Both the position numbers and the translations under genes were made by a program. A model generated the notes under the pieces. That model did not search any database. It saw only the letters and a list, made by a program, of their open reading frames with translations, and was not told the DNA's origin. Positions 12,398-23,227 of a stretch of 64,000 nt of DNA are shown here, one piece after another (the stretch's first letter is position 1; the number at the start of each line of letters is the position of its first letter). The DNA comes from Inia geoffrensis (lineage: Eukaryota > Chordata > Mammalia > Artiodactyla > Iniidae): contig CM070919.1 in the NCBI GenBank assembly GCA_036417435.1, positions 35,952,318 through 36,016,317 of the forward strand, given 5' to 3'.

Positions 12398-13072
12398 CTC
12401 TTGATATCCACTCGCACCCACAGGCCAACCCCTTGACACTCATCCAGTGTTCTAAATCTGAATTTATCTTACCACTCACTATCCAGCCAGTTTCTTAGGT
12501 CAAAAACCTGAGAGTCATCGTCTGCTCTTTTCTTTGACGTACACCCCACAAAGCCTGCTGCTCTGAAAACCTGACCATCTCGCAGCCTCCACTGCCACCA
12601 CCTCTAGTCCACGTGACCATAATCCCTCATGTGGTTGGCAGCAGCACCCTCCTGACTGCTGTCTGCTTCCACACAGCCTCTGATCCACATAGCAGCCTTT
12701 TAGGACAAAGCAGATCGTGTAAACTATGCAAGTAAAATAGTCTAAGGTTTTCTGATCACACTTGGACCCTAAGTGTTCACACATGGCCTCCAAGGCCCAA
12801 CATGATATGAACCCCTGGTAAAGTCTCCGCCTCTCCGTCTCCCTTCATTGGCCTTCTTGTCATTGGTCACAGCACTCAGCATGCTCCTGTGCCTCGTGCA
12901 CCCCTGCTGCCAGCAATGCTCTCCCGCCACGAGCTTTCTTAGCTCTCTCTCTCTTCATTCAAGTCTCTGCTTGAATACCACTTCTTTAATCCACCATGTG
13001 TAAAATAGTACATGCCCCCATTTTTCTCGATCCCTTTGCCTTGCCTTATCACATATATTGTTCCTGGAATAA

Positions 13073-13076
<4 letters not shown>

Positions 13077-13131
<55 letters not shown>
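13077..13131. repeat. (AT)27 microsatellite
   Basis: Uninterrupted AT dinucleotides of about 55 bp inside the L2. They are self-complementary and able to form a hairpin, and are likely to be unstable and error-prone in assembly. Confidence 0.97.
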
Positions 13132-13132
<1 letters not shown>

Positions 13133-13419
13133 CTATTTATTTATTGTTTCCTTCACCTGTATGTAAGCCCCATTACAGCAAGGACTAGTTCTGCTTTGTT
13201 TACAGTATAAATACCAAATATGGAGAATAGTGCCAGGCACATAGTAGGCATCTAATAAATATATATTAAGTACATGACTTGAAATATTCATTCATGCATT
13301 CCAACCAACTGGGCAAATCTAACCCGAGCTGCTGAGGCGATCTTATGTGAGAGCTCAGTTCAAAAGAATTTCTTAACTTTAAACATGGGAAAGATAGGAG
13401 TAATATTTATCATTTACTA

Positions 13420-13640
13420 TGGGCTCACTATGTAGCAGATAACATGCTAAGTATTTATTATTTATTTACCTTTCTTAATCCTCAAAAGAAAACTATCTGG
13501 GATTACTTCCACTTCTGAGGTAAGAGACCAGAAGTATGGGCTTCACAGTTAATAAGTGACAAAGCAGAGGTCAAATCTCAAAGCTACCCAAAGCTGCACA
13601 GACTGTGTGCTCTTAAGTTTCATACTTCAACTCAAAGTCT
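13420..13640 (-). repeat. MIR SINE fragment
   Basis: The order 'gctcactatgtagcagataa', 'catgctaagtatttatt', 'cttaatcctcaaaagaaaac' and 'gtcaaatct' follows the reverse complement of MIR (ACTATGTGCCAGGCAC, TTTAATCCTCACAAC, GGGATTCGAACC). Diverged. Confidence 0.7.
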
Positions 13641-14737
13641 AAATTCAAATGCCTGCAAAGGCCAATGCATATTGAGAATGAGAGTTACAGATTGGAAACC
13701 ATTCAATGGCCTCCTTGCTTTCTTTTGTCAACTCACTTTTGATAGAGATCTGGGTACCAATAGTCTTCCGCCATAAAAAAAAAAAAAAAGGCAGTCATGA
13801 ATTCCTGATGACGCTTCAAAGTAGGAGTTCATCGGGGAGCAGGGAGGGCAGCTCGCATTGGAGCACCTGTGTACATCCTAAAAAGAGAAGTCACCATGCA
13901 GCCCCAGCCAGTTCTTGAAGGAATGTGGACCCAGAGTTATCAGATCGTCTACTTCTTCAAAAGAAGCTAAAAATTCCCATTTTTAAGTGCAACTTTTCAA
14001 AGTTTTAAATGTTAGCTAAGCACTGTCAAGCACTGGAGACCGTACAAAGCACATCTGCAAGCAATGTTCAGACCACAGCCACCCCGGTTGTAAATCCTGG
14101 CCAAAGTTCTGTGCCAGGTATCGTAGCTGAGGGGTGCAGGGTGGGTCGGGGAAGGGGACAGGGGATGAAGTGAGAGCCAGCTCAGAGCTACGTGCTAAGG
14201 AAGGAAAAACTCAAGCAAGGCAATGCCATCACCATCTGAGATAATTAACCCCATAAGCTTTCAGAGAAACGGGAATTACTCCCATCCGGGGCAGTCCCAG
14301 AAGGAATCATGGAACAGATGGAATCTGAGCAGACTCTGAAAGCAGCTTTGTGAAAAGAGATACTTCCTACACGAGACTTGCATCAGTGTCGTGAAGTTCA
14401 GATAAATAATGAATTCCGTGTAATGCTCTGCAAAGCATGAGGCTTTGCGCTGATTTAAATAATTTTTTTCTTCACTACAATTAGAACTGACATTATACAA
14501 AGCAGATTATATAAAAGCAAATTCTTGCACAGAATGGTTCTGTGACCATGTTACAGTGATAACATGTATTTTCAGGTTCTTAATTTGAACTGGATTTTAG
14601 GACTAGGGCATTAAGTCATGCAAGTTCTATTTTTAAATGAGATCTTCATATGTTTATATTTTATACCTGGGGGTGAAAGAGACTGTATTTGCCTTATTCC
14701 TTCCTTCCTTTGATTTGTTTACAGGTTTTGTGAGTAA
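13641..14737. other. Unrecognised sequence
   Basis: No gene or repeat family recognised, apart from an A15 tract at 13775-13789 and a short TTCC run near 14699-14710. Confidence 0.4.
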
Positions 14738-14812
14738 ATATCTATCTATCTATCTATCTAACTATATAGATAGATAGATAGAGGTAGAGATATATAGAAA
14801 TATAGATACATC
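14738..14812. repeat. (TATC)n / (GATA)n inverted tetranucleotide repeat
   Basis: A TATC/CTAT run (about 14738-14760) is followed almost at once by its complement GATA/TAGA (about 14766-14790) and then a degenerate GATA-like edge. The two runs can pair as a hairpin. Confidence 0.93.
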
Positions 14813-15835
14813 TCAGTTGATTTTCATTTTGTTGGTGACATAGAGGCAGCTCTGAAAATTCAATGTGCCTATATTTTTGAAAGTTACTTCCAGGGATTAG
14901 GAACTGATTTGAAATGTCCAGAAATGATAGTTTCTCCCTGGCTTTCAGTAACTTTTCTATCCTCAGTCTGATTGCTAAAGGTTTTTGGCTTGTGGCTTTT
15001 AAAGTGATGTTAGAGCACATATTTCTGCTTGTGAACAGTTCTGTTCACCCACATAACCCAGCTACACTGTGCTCGTGCAATTATAAATTAAATAATAATT
15101 TAATTTTTAAATATTTAAATTTAATATTTACATTCCATATTGGGCAATATATTTTGGAGACAGCCATTTTCTGATGGATGTTTTTAATTTTAAGGGCTCT
15201 GATATAAGGAATAATAAAAATGACATTTTAAACTATTCTGAATTTAGGAGTATAAATAGGAAATTTCAGGGCCTCGTTTTCAAGAATAGATGCTAACAGG
15301 ATAAGCAAAATTAAACCTGTCATTATGCAAAAATGTTTTGCACCCCGCACATGATGTTTTAATATGCATTTTGTGGGGTTGGCAGAGAGTTTAATTTTCA
15401 GGTTAGAGTAAAAGAGAGCGTTACCCAGTATAGGTGATAAATGAGGTTATCACATTTATGTGTATGACACTTAAAAGGTGAGTAAACTAAACACACCTCA
15501 AAGACAGAGCTATTAACCTTAAGGTAGATCACAGATGTGATATGCGTTAGAAGGTGCAAGCAAGGTGTAGAGGTTTTTATTAATACTCCCACTATTTGGT
15601 TTAGTATTAGAATATTTTAACATAATGCGTGTAGGCTAGCTCAGTAGAGTGTGCGGGAAATTTTTATCTCATTGTTTTTCCAGCTTGATTTCTGCCTTTC
15701 CTTTCACTTCTTGCTATCTTACTACTGATACCTAGAAGACTTGATTCCAGCTACCTTCACAAGCTTTCAGTTGCCCGTTTCCTCCGCACGCCTCATTAAT
15801 TCCCACTTAAGGATCTTTGCTCACGTTATTGAGAT
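14813..15835. other. AT-rich unrecognised sequence
   Basis: No gene or repeat family recognised. There is a TTTAAAT/ATTTAA-rich patch at about 15086-15130. Confidence 0.4.
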
Positions 15836-16030
15836 TATGAACAATGGGGTGAGGCAGGCGTGAGTTTAAGTTCCAGTCCGGCTTTATATAAACTGCGTCT
15901 TTGTGCAAATGATTTAATCTCTGAATTTCAGTATCCTTGTTTGTAATACCATATACAGTTACTGCAGGGACTGTATCAGGTGGGTAGCTTATCACAGTGG
16001 CAGACACATAATTCATATCATAGATCATTA
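15836..16030 (+). repeat. MIR SINE fragment
   Basis: 'ggcgtgagtttaagttccag', 'gtgcaaatgatttaatctct', 'gaatttcagtatccttgttt' and 'gcagacacataa' fall in MIR order (GGTTCGAATCCC, GGCAAGTTACTTAACCTCT, CTCAGTTTCCTCATCTG, GGCACATAG). Confidence 0.7.
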
Positions 16031-16156
16031 AGGGTGACTCTCCCTTCTTTAATGATACAACTCAAAACTTAACTTTTCAGAAACCTGCTAGTGAGTCCAC
16101 TTGACCACAGAACATATGCTTCTATAGAAAAGTGTCACACTGCAGTGAGACAGTCA

Positions 16157-16487
16157 GAAACATCCCTGGTGGCGCAGTGGTTAAGAATCCGCCTGCCAGT
16201 GCAGGGGATGTGGGTTCGAGCCCTGGTCCGGGAAGATCGCACGTGCCGCGGAGCAGCTAAGCCCGTGCGCCGCAACTACTGAGCCCACGTGCCACAACGA
16301 TTGAAACCCGCGTGTCTAGAGCCCGTGCTCCACAATGACAGAAGCCACCGCGATGAGAAGCCCGTGCACAGCAACGAAGAGCAGCCCCCGCTTGCCGCAA
16401 CTAGAGAAGGCCCATGCGCAGCAACAGAGAGCCAGTGCAGCCAAAAATAAATTAATTAATTAATTTTTTAGAAAAAGAAGGAAACAT
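16157..16487 (+). mobile_element. CHR-type SINE, long form, with short target-site duplication
   Basis: Head 'tccctggtggcgcagtggtt', clear B box gggttcgagccc, long tRNA-unrelated region, and an (ATTA)n-rich tail near 16450-16466. The repeat gaaacat flanks it at 16157-16163 and 16481-16487. The tail passes into extra A/G-rich bases before the right-hand repeat. Confidence 0.9.
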
Positions 16488-17149
16488 AGTATTCAGTTCA
16501 TCTAGGTCACCTTGGAAAAACCATCAAAATTCCCTGGATCCAGCCACCTTAACAGACATCTCAGGGGGCAGAGGCCTCTTTCAGGTTCCAAAAATCCTCT
16601 CTGTCTCTACTCCAGTTACTCTGCTTTGCATGTACATTTCAGCACAGCTGGGGAGAATGTTCCCATATTACGTTACATCACCTAGTAATGACTTTCAGAT
16701 TTTAAAAAGCAGTGTAATGCAATGAACAAGGGGATGCCTTCTAAACGTTTTGTGGCTAAAAACTAGGCATTTGAGAGCAAAGAGGGGAAAAGTAGGTGCT
16801 CAGTAAAAGGTAATTGCACAAATACTCTCGCCCTTACAGTTAATGGCATTAACCTGCTCAATGCCACATTCCTGAAAGCAGCACATTTCCTACACTTAAT
16901 TTCTTTGAGTCTACTACTGAATTTTGATATCCTTTGTGTGATAAAACAATATTTTACATCAATAAACCCACTGGAATTTTATTAAATTTCTTACATTTAC
17001 TTTTAGATAATAAGCAGTCACTTCTTTAACAAATACATACAAAAGACAATCAAAAAGTCCCATTATTATACTATTCACATAACATTTGCTGTTATTTTAT
17101 AAAGAAAATAAAACATGGACAAGGATAGAAACGTGTAACACATAGAGGT
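16488..17149. other. Unrecognised sequence
   Basis: No gene, RNA or repeat family recognised. Confidence 0.35.
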
Positions 17150-17560
17150 GACACCTCCCTCTCCTCAGTTATTTTACCCCAAATTGGCCATTTTATCAGC
17201 TTTGTGTTTCAGTCCAGAATGTCAATGTGTCTATCAGCTATGGGTACACATCTTCTTTTTTAATTTATACCATGTAACGTACTGCATAAGGGCTCTCTAC
17301 CTCACTTTTTGCTCTTAATGCTACTTCTTGGAAATATTTTCGTATAAGCCATGCAAAACCATGCGAATTTTTTAAAGTGACTCCATATTATTCCATTATA
17401 TGGATAGTTCACAATTTACATTTCAACACCCTGTTAATAGACCCCTTTTAGTTTTTTCCAGTTGTTTGTTTTTAAGAGCAATGCTGCAGTGAACATTATT
17501 TTATTTCTATCTTGACAAACTTCATCTAGCTCTGTGATTGGGATCAAAAGTTATGTGAAT
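17150..17560 (-). mobile_element. Old L1 3' UTR fragment
   Basis: 'gactccatattattccatta', 'ggatagttcacaatttac', and 'gttgtttgtttttaagagca' followed by 'atgctgcagtgaacatt' match the antisense 3' UTR of old mammalian L1 (ATTCCATTGTATGGATATACC, then CAATGCTGCAATGAACAT). Highly diverged. Confidence 0.6.
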
Positions 17561-17599
17561 TCATTTGCAGCTTATTTAAAAAATTTTCTTATAATCATT

Positions 17600-17720
17600 T
17601 TTAATCTTTCACCCTCTCAAAATCACTGCCCATTTTACAGGTGAGAAAAAGTGGGGAATTCAGTCGGAATACTTGATTCATACGTATAGGGACAAAATTA
17701 GAATTATACCTCCTTGCATT
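17600..17720 (-). repeat. MIR fragment
   Basis: The core 'cccattttacaggtgagaaa' is the antisense MIR motif (CCCATTTTACAGATGAGGAAA). The flanks are weakly similar. Confidence 0.55.
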
Positions 17721-17878
17721 CTTCATCTCTTTCTATCACCTCAAGCTGAATTTTCTATGAATTCCAAAGAAAAGGTCATTTGGAAAATTGGGCATCCTCA
17801 ACAAATAGGTTAAGGTGGTGGTTGATAAACCTTTGAAGAGCTACATAGAAAGATGCAAAGAAAGACATGCAGGGCTTT

Positions 17879-17903
17879 CCCCCCCCCCCCCCCCCCCCCC
17901 CCC
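17879..17903. repeat. (C)25 homopolymer
   Basis: 25 consecutive C on the plus strand (G25 on the minus). It is the source of the oligo-glycine stretch in a spurious minus-strand 113-codon frame. Can form G-quadruplex or i-motif. The true length is uncertain because such runs sequence poorly. Confidence 0.95.
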
Positions 17904-18430
17904 GCAGACTGACCTCTGGAGTTACAATAAAGCCAAGTTTCTCTCTCTCCTTGTTTACCAGGTTCTGTGAGAGGGCATAAAGGGAAGGATATTCCTGCTG
18001 ATGAAAATGATGACAGATAAAATGTGTTTGAAAGCTATAAAAGTTTCTTACATCTGGAGCAGCTGGCAGCCTGGGATTGGAGTCCGAGGGGAGCTCATAG
18101 ATGTCTAATTTGAGCAATGGTTAAAAGTAAACTTGGGAACAGCTGATTCAGGGCAGTTATCTCTGGCTCTGGGAAGTTTTTGTGATGTTCAGAGGCTGGC
18201 ACATAAAAATCCACATGACACATATTTGCTGAGTCTAATATCCGTATGAAAATGAGCGAGGATGATTTACAGGAATATATTAGACACAGCTGTTCTTGTA
18301 TAAACCAGGATATAACATGCTATAACAGGTAATGAGCCACTAAAATGGGTAGAAAAGACGGGCTAATGGTTCAATAATTGTGTGTATATTAGAACACCCA
18401 CATACCAGTGGCATAGGAATCAATCAGATT
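17904..18430. other. Unrecognised sequence
   Basis: No gene or repeat family recognised. Confidence 0.35.
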
Positions 18431-18439
18431 AGGTAAATT

Positions 18440-19920
18440 GATAGTCATTCAGCAAATACTTATGGCCCACCATGAATAAGGCATTTTGCTGAAACCCAAA
18501 AAGGACAGAGTCTTTGTACCTCAACTATGTTTCAGGATCCCACACCAGAGACACTGTCACCAAAATGAAGCAACTTAGTACCGTAAGTGACAAAAGAGAC
18601 GGCAGTGGGCGTCTCTGTGTCACGGTCATCTACTCACAAAGCTATCCTTTGGAAAGCTTGACATAAACTATGGCGATTCTCAACACCAAAGATATCTGGT
18701 GAAGTCCCACATCAGAGCTTCCAGGGTTGCATACAAGGAAGAAAGGACAAGGCAAAGAGAACACGTTGCTGGAAAAGTTTACATGGTAGGATTCTAACGT
18801 AACGGGCCTGCAAGCTTCACCAGGAATTTGCATACTGCCTAAAATCTAGAAAAGGGTATGATATACATACATAGATTTCTCTACTGTAAGGAAATATTCA
18901 AAAAGTGTAATGTGAATCAATGGAATAGGCACTGCTGTGCCTGTAAAGATGAGGGGAAAAGACTTTTCGACTGACGTGGTCTTGGATGGTATTACTGATG
19001 AGATGCTCAAAATGAGCCCTGAAGAGTGTTAAAGTTTCTGGCAGGTATGAATGATGTTTAAAACAAAGAAGAGTTAAAGGAAATAACACAGGCAAAGCCG
19101 TGAGGAAGCCAAGCCAGTCGGGAGACAGGGGTAGAGTCCAGAGCGGCTCAAGTGTGAGAGCTACAGTAAAAGACCAGGCTGAAAGGATCTGGGGACTCAG
19201 GTTAAGGAGTTCACATTTTATTTAGAAAACAGTGCGAGTTATTCACTATCTGGATCAGGGAAACAATGTGATTGTAATGGGACATTTGAAAGAGTACTCT
19301 TGTGATAATTAATTACAAAGTGGCTTGGAAAGAGAGAGTTCTGAACTGAGCGTATTACAGTGACCCAGGTGATAAAATCCTGAGTTAGAACTGTAGCAGT
19401 GGAGACGGAAAGGAGTGGAACGTTTGAAGAACTATTGCTCAGGAAAAGCAACTGGAGACTTTGAGATTGGTTGAGAGACAGAGAGAAGAAAAATAAGAGA
19501 TACAGCCGAAAGCACGATTTTGAACCTTGATAGATCAGAAGAAAGCTGGCACTGTTAGAGAAGATACTAGGAAACACGAGTTCGAGGGAGATGTACATGT
19601 CTGTCAAAGTCAATGTGTTGATGGGGCTTCGACATAGAAATGTCCAACAGACCTAGAAAATCGACCAGAATGAGCATTCGTCTCGTTAGAGCACAGGGAA
19701 TCAAGGAAGGAAAGAGCCGCAAGGGTAACGAGCCTTAGGTAATAACACACGAGTCAAGACAGAAGGAGATGTGAGGAGAGCTGGATGGCTAGGAGTATAA
19801 AATGTATCATGCAAACAAGAGAGGTCAAGGGCCGAGAAAAGACCATCGAACTTGGTCTGTAGGCTGTGGTTGGTGATCTTCAATGGAGCGTTTTAAGAGA
19901 ATGATGGTAGCAAAAGCCAG
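18440..19920 (-). mobile_element. L2 LINE, antisense, several pieces
   Basis: From 'cagcaaatacttatggccca' (3' end) through 'gatcagggaaacaatgtga', 'acagtgacccaggtgataaa', 'gtagcagtggagacgga' and 'tagaaatgtccaacagac', the text runs in the order of the reverse-complement L2 3' UTR and ORF2 C-terminal region. It has gaps (about 18540-18840 is weak). No intact frame remains. Confidence 0.68.
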
Positions 19921-19927
19921 ATAGCAT

Positions 19928-20455
19928 CCTAACCTGGTCTACTGCAAGAACCTTTCCACTGGGCTTCCTACTTTTACCTTTCCTTTTTTTTTTTTACCAT
20001 CCTTCTTTCTACCCAAGGTTATCTTTACAGAATTCAAATGTAATGATATCGCTCGTCCCCTCATTAACTTTTTTCCACAGCTCTCGTTACCTACAGACTT
20101 CAAGGCTCCCCCAGGTGGGGGCATACCCAGTAGTTATCGTTTACTGAACTCAACTCTTGTGATTTTTCCCTTCTTGCAGGTGCTACGTTTTTAGACTTCT
20201 TACCTTTGCTAATTGTTCACATTATTATACCTTCCAATAACCCCATGACCTGCCTCAGTTACCTCCGGTGAGAATGGATTCCTCACTTCAGTGCTTCCAT
20301 AGAACTTTTCAGGGGTTGCTATCATATTACTATAACACATCTACTAGATAATGATTTGTTTGTACGTCTTGCCTGCCCTACTGTGGTACAAACTTAGAAG
20401 CAGTATTCGATTCATTCTTGCAGTTCCAGCACCTAGCATTGTCCCCAAGTTCCTT
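19928..20455 (+). mobile_element. L2 LINE fragment, sense
   Basis: Begins 'ctggtctactgcaagaacct', corresponding to the L2 ORF2 segment that encodes the conserved LDYCNSLL stretch. It proceeds through 'gacttcaaggctccc' to 'ttccagcacctagcattgtc' at the 3' end. It lies directly against the antisense L2 to its left, 5' end to 5' end. Confidence 0.62.
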
Positions 20456-20709
20456 TTCATTGCTTCTGAAGGAAGGAAGGAAGAAATGCATAAATAGCTA
20501 CTAAAATGTGGGGTGTTTGGGGATGGGGAGAGCAGAGCAGAGGACTCAGTAAAGGGGAGAGACTGATGATGCTAAGAGAGAGGAAGGAGGAGATAATAGA
20601 GCTGTGTCCTAAAGAAATCAGGATGTGTGATATACATAACATAGTCTTAGAAAGAAAGTGAGACAGGCTTTCAACCAAGCCAGGGGACCATGGATGGGAG
20701 ACCATATGT

Positions 20710-20910
20710 GAAATGACAATCATTGAGCCCCTTTTATGTATCAGGTACTGGTATAGGTGCGTTACATATCTCTGCTCATGATGAGCTTATAATCTTTCTA
20801 TTCGCAGACAATAGGACAAAACCTAAGGGTTTTAGGACCTGACTGTAGTCACAGAGCTAAATTTGAACCCAGGGCTGTTTCCTCCAAGGCTTCAACTCTT
20901 TCCACAGAAA
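20710..20910 (-). repeat. MIR SINE fragment
   Basis: 'cattgagccccttttatgta', 'tcaggtactggtataggtgc', 'gtcacagagctaaatttgaa' and 'cccagggctgt' follow the reverse complement of MIR. Confidence 0.75.
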
Positions 20911-21179
20911 TGCAGAAAAGAATGGCATTAGTTGGGATCCATCATATGATATCAGGAGAACAAGGCATTTTAGATTGTTAGGAGACGGAATTAAAATAGC
21001 CTATAGTGAGCCTGGGCTGGGGCAGAGGCCGCTTGTATGCATATAACCAAGTTTGCTTCTATTGCATCCCCCAATTTGGGCTACGAAGGAAAAGGTCCCT
21101 GTTATGTTCTGAGGTTCACAATAGTCTTCTGACTGTTTCCAGCTCTTTCCCTTGGATTCAGGAAGAAGGTATTCGTTAA

Positions 21180-21420
21180 TATATTTGACAAATATTCACG
21201 AAGCACGTGCTATTAGTGCTCAGTATTGTGGGTTTCCTGTGAAGTATCGAGGAGGCATCGTCCTTTGGGAAAAGGTATTTTAACGGCGCTTAGGTGGAAA
21301 CAAAATCACCATGCCATGAGGTGGCACGTGTGTTGGTATAAGAGTGATTCAGACAGAAATGAAGAAAGGCAATCATTGATCTGAACCTGAAAACATAGAT
21401 GGGACACGTTCTATTGAAAA
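21180..21420 (-). mobile_element. L2 3'-end fragment, antisense
   Basis: 'atttgacaaatattcacgaa' then 'gcacgtgctattagtgctca' resembles antisense L2 (AAATATTTGTTGAGCACCTACT). The rest is weak. Confidence 0.5.
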
Positions 21421-21444
21421 GCAGGTGGGTGGAATAGGCATTCC

Positions 21445-21540
21445 ATCAGAAAGAAAGGAAGAGAGGAAGAGGGGGTGGGGCGGAGAGGAAGGAAGGAAGG
21501 AAAAGGGAGAGAAAGAGGAGAGCAGAGGAAAGAAAACATG
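21445..21540. repeat. Polypurine tract (GGAA/GAGA-rich)
   Basis: About 95 bases that are nearly all A and G on the plus strand, with GGAAGGAAGGAA in the middle. The opposite strand gives low-complexity serine/leucine/phenylalanine frames that are not genes. Confidence 0.9.
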
Positions 21541-21794
21541 GAAGGCGGAGTGTGAGGGGCGGGCGGTTGGCTCTGGGAGCCGGAGCTAGTCCAGCGTGTA
21601 TCAGGGAAAAGGCCAGGGTGCAAAACAAGGACGAGGGTGTACAGTTGTGGATCACAGGCTAAGATGTTACTGAGATCTCTGCTCAGCAATAGGGCGTCAT
21701 TGAGGCTTGAAGAAGGTTCCAAGGCAGCCAGTGTGGTTTTACAGACTGGATCAAGTTTATTTCTCAATGCAAATTCTTGGACGTTTGTCCTTGG

Positions 21795-22290
21795 TGTTAG
21801 AATAAAGTTTAAAATCCATACCAGGACCCTCTGGTCATACATCATCTGGTTTCCACCCAGCACTCCAGTTATGACTCTCTAGGCCTCCTCCCTCAGGGTT
21901 TTAGCACATTCTGTTCCCTCTGAATGACTCTCTCTACCTCTTCCCTTGAGAAATGCCTGACCCTCTCTCTCTCTCCCTCTCTCTCCAATCTCATCGCATA
22001 CGTCACTTTCTCAGGAAGAGATTCTTCTCTGTGATTCCAGGCAACGTTAGTTCCCTCGTTATACACTCGTGGCAAGTTATCTTTTCCAACACTAAATTCC
22101 AACTGTAATTCTATAGATGTTTGCGTCACTATTTGTTTAATACCTGTATCCAAAAATAAATTATGAATTCCATGAAAGCAGGAAACGTGTAAAACCCTCA
22201 GATTTAATACCTATATCCAAACATAAATTATAAATCCCATGAAAGCAGGAAACATGTAAAACCCTCAGATCTAATACACACAAAAAAGGA
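21795..22290 (+). mobile_element. L2 LINE fragment with an internal 67-bp tandem duplication
   Basis: 'gtgttagaataaagtttaaa', 'ctaggcctcctccctc' and 'aaattatgaattccatgaaa' follow L2 ORF2 C-terminus and 3' UTR order. Two 67-bp units lie at 22138-22204 and 22205-22271 (each beginning taatacct, with about eight differences) and a few bases of a third follow. The terminal region is therefore locally duplicated. Confidence 0.65.
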
Positions 22291-22634
22291 ATACATCAAA
22301 CTGTCTGAGGCTCTGAATTATTGGAGATGACTTATTTGACGTAAAGACTAGAGGTGAAAAGACAGGGATGTTTTTAAAATGTCCAGGGAAAGGGTTATTG
22401 GAGATGTGATGCTAATAGAAAATGAGAGGTAGGTGTAAGAGGTGTTTGAAGAGTAGAAGCAACAGGTCGTGGAGATGTGTTGGATGGTTTATGTCTAAGT
22501 CATTTGAGAGGCCTCATAAAAAACGTTTAACCATTCCACTGTTGCCCCTGATTTTGAAGCAGTCCTTTCTCAGGCCTTCTACAATATCTTTCAATACTGA
22601 AGTCACTTTTCCCCTACATATTCTTTAGAGAACA

Positions 22635-22880
22635 TGCTACAGATATTTATTGAGAACCTACGATGTTCCAGGCACTCTTCTGGTGTTTGATGAACATGTA
22701 AAGAAGCAAAGATTCCCTGTGTTTGTAGAGCCTACATTATTTTGCAGAAAATAAAGAGTTAACAGTATGTACCAGTATGTTACGTCGTATATTTAAAGGT
22801 GGTGTGTATGGGAAATGGAAAAGTAGATGAGGGTAAGAGGAAATCAATAGAAATGGCCCACTGACACTGGACCAGTTATC
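22635..22880 (-). mobile_element. L2 3'-end fragment, antisense
   Basis: 'gatatttattgagaacctac', 'gatgttccaggcactcttct', 'gtttgtagagcctacattat' and 'aataaagagttaacagta' match the antisense L2 terminus (TTATTGAGCACCTACTATGTGCCAGGCACT, GAGCTTACATTCTA). Confidence 0.7.
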
Positions 22881-22929
22881 TATAGCACACAGCATGTATT
22901 AATTCTTAAAGCTTTATTTTCTTTTGTTT

Positions 22930-23227
22930 TACTTTTTTTTATAAAGAATCAATTTTATTTATTTTTGGTTGCGTTGGGTCTTCGGTGCCGCACACACGTT
23001 TCCTCTAGTTGCGGCGAGCGGTGGCTACTATTCGTTACGGAGCACGGGCTCTAGGCACGCGGGCTTCAGTAGTTGTGGCTCGCGGGCTCTAGAGCACAGG
23101 CTCAGTAGTCGTGGCACGTGGGCTTAGTTGCTCCGTGGCATGTGGGACCTTCCGAGACTAGGGCTCGAACCCGTGTCCCGTGCATTGGCAGGCAGATTCT
23201 TAACCACTGTGCCACCAGGGAAGTCCC
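22930..23227 (-). mobile_element. CHR-type SINE, long form
   Basis: Reverse-complement CHR SINE: T tail, 'ttgcgttgggtcttcggtgc', B-box complement 'gggctcgaaccc', and head 'accactgtgccaccaggg'. A likely but imperfect target duplication is the pair around 'ctttattttctttt' (22912-22925) and 'cttatttttctttt' (23231-23244). Confidence 0.9.

Larger units (their letters stand above)
11860..13265 (+). mobile_element. L2 LINE fragment, interrupted by a SINE and an (AT)n run
   Basis: The text follows the C-terminal ORF2 and 3' UTR of L2: 'gtccagaactgaa', 'ctcttgatatcca', 'aaaaacctgagagtcat', 'catggcctccaaggccca', and finally 'gtgccaggcacatagtaggc' and 'taataaat'. A CHR SINE (12049-12388) splits it and an AT microsatellite (13077-13131) lies inside it. 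The reading frame is destroyed. Confidence 0.78.

Noticed and set aside
17776..18117. 113-codon minus-strand frame containing an oligo-glycine run
   Set aside because: The glycines come from the C25 homopolymer; the rest has no domain and the frame depends on the exact homopolymer length.
21411..21863. 150-codon minus-strand frame rich in serine, leucine, phenylalanine and proline
   Set aside because: Largely the complement of the polypurine tract and an L2 piece; low-complexity translation.
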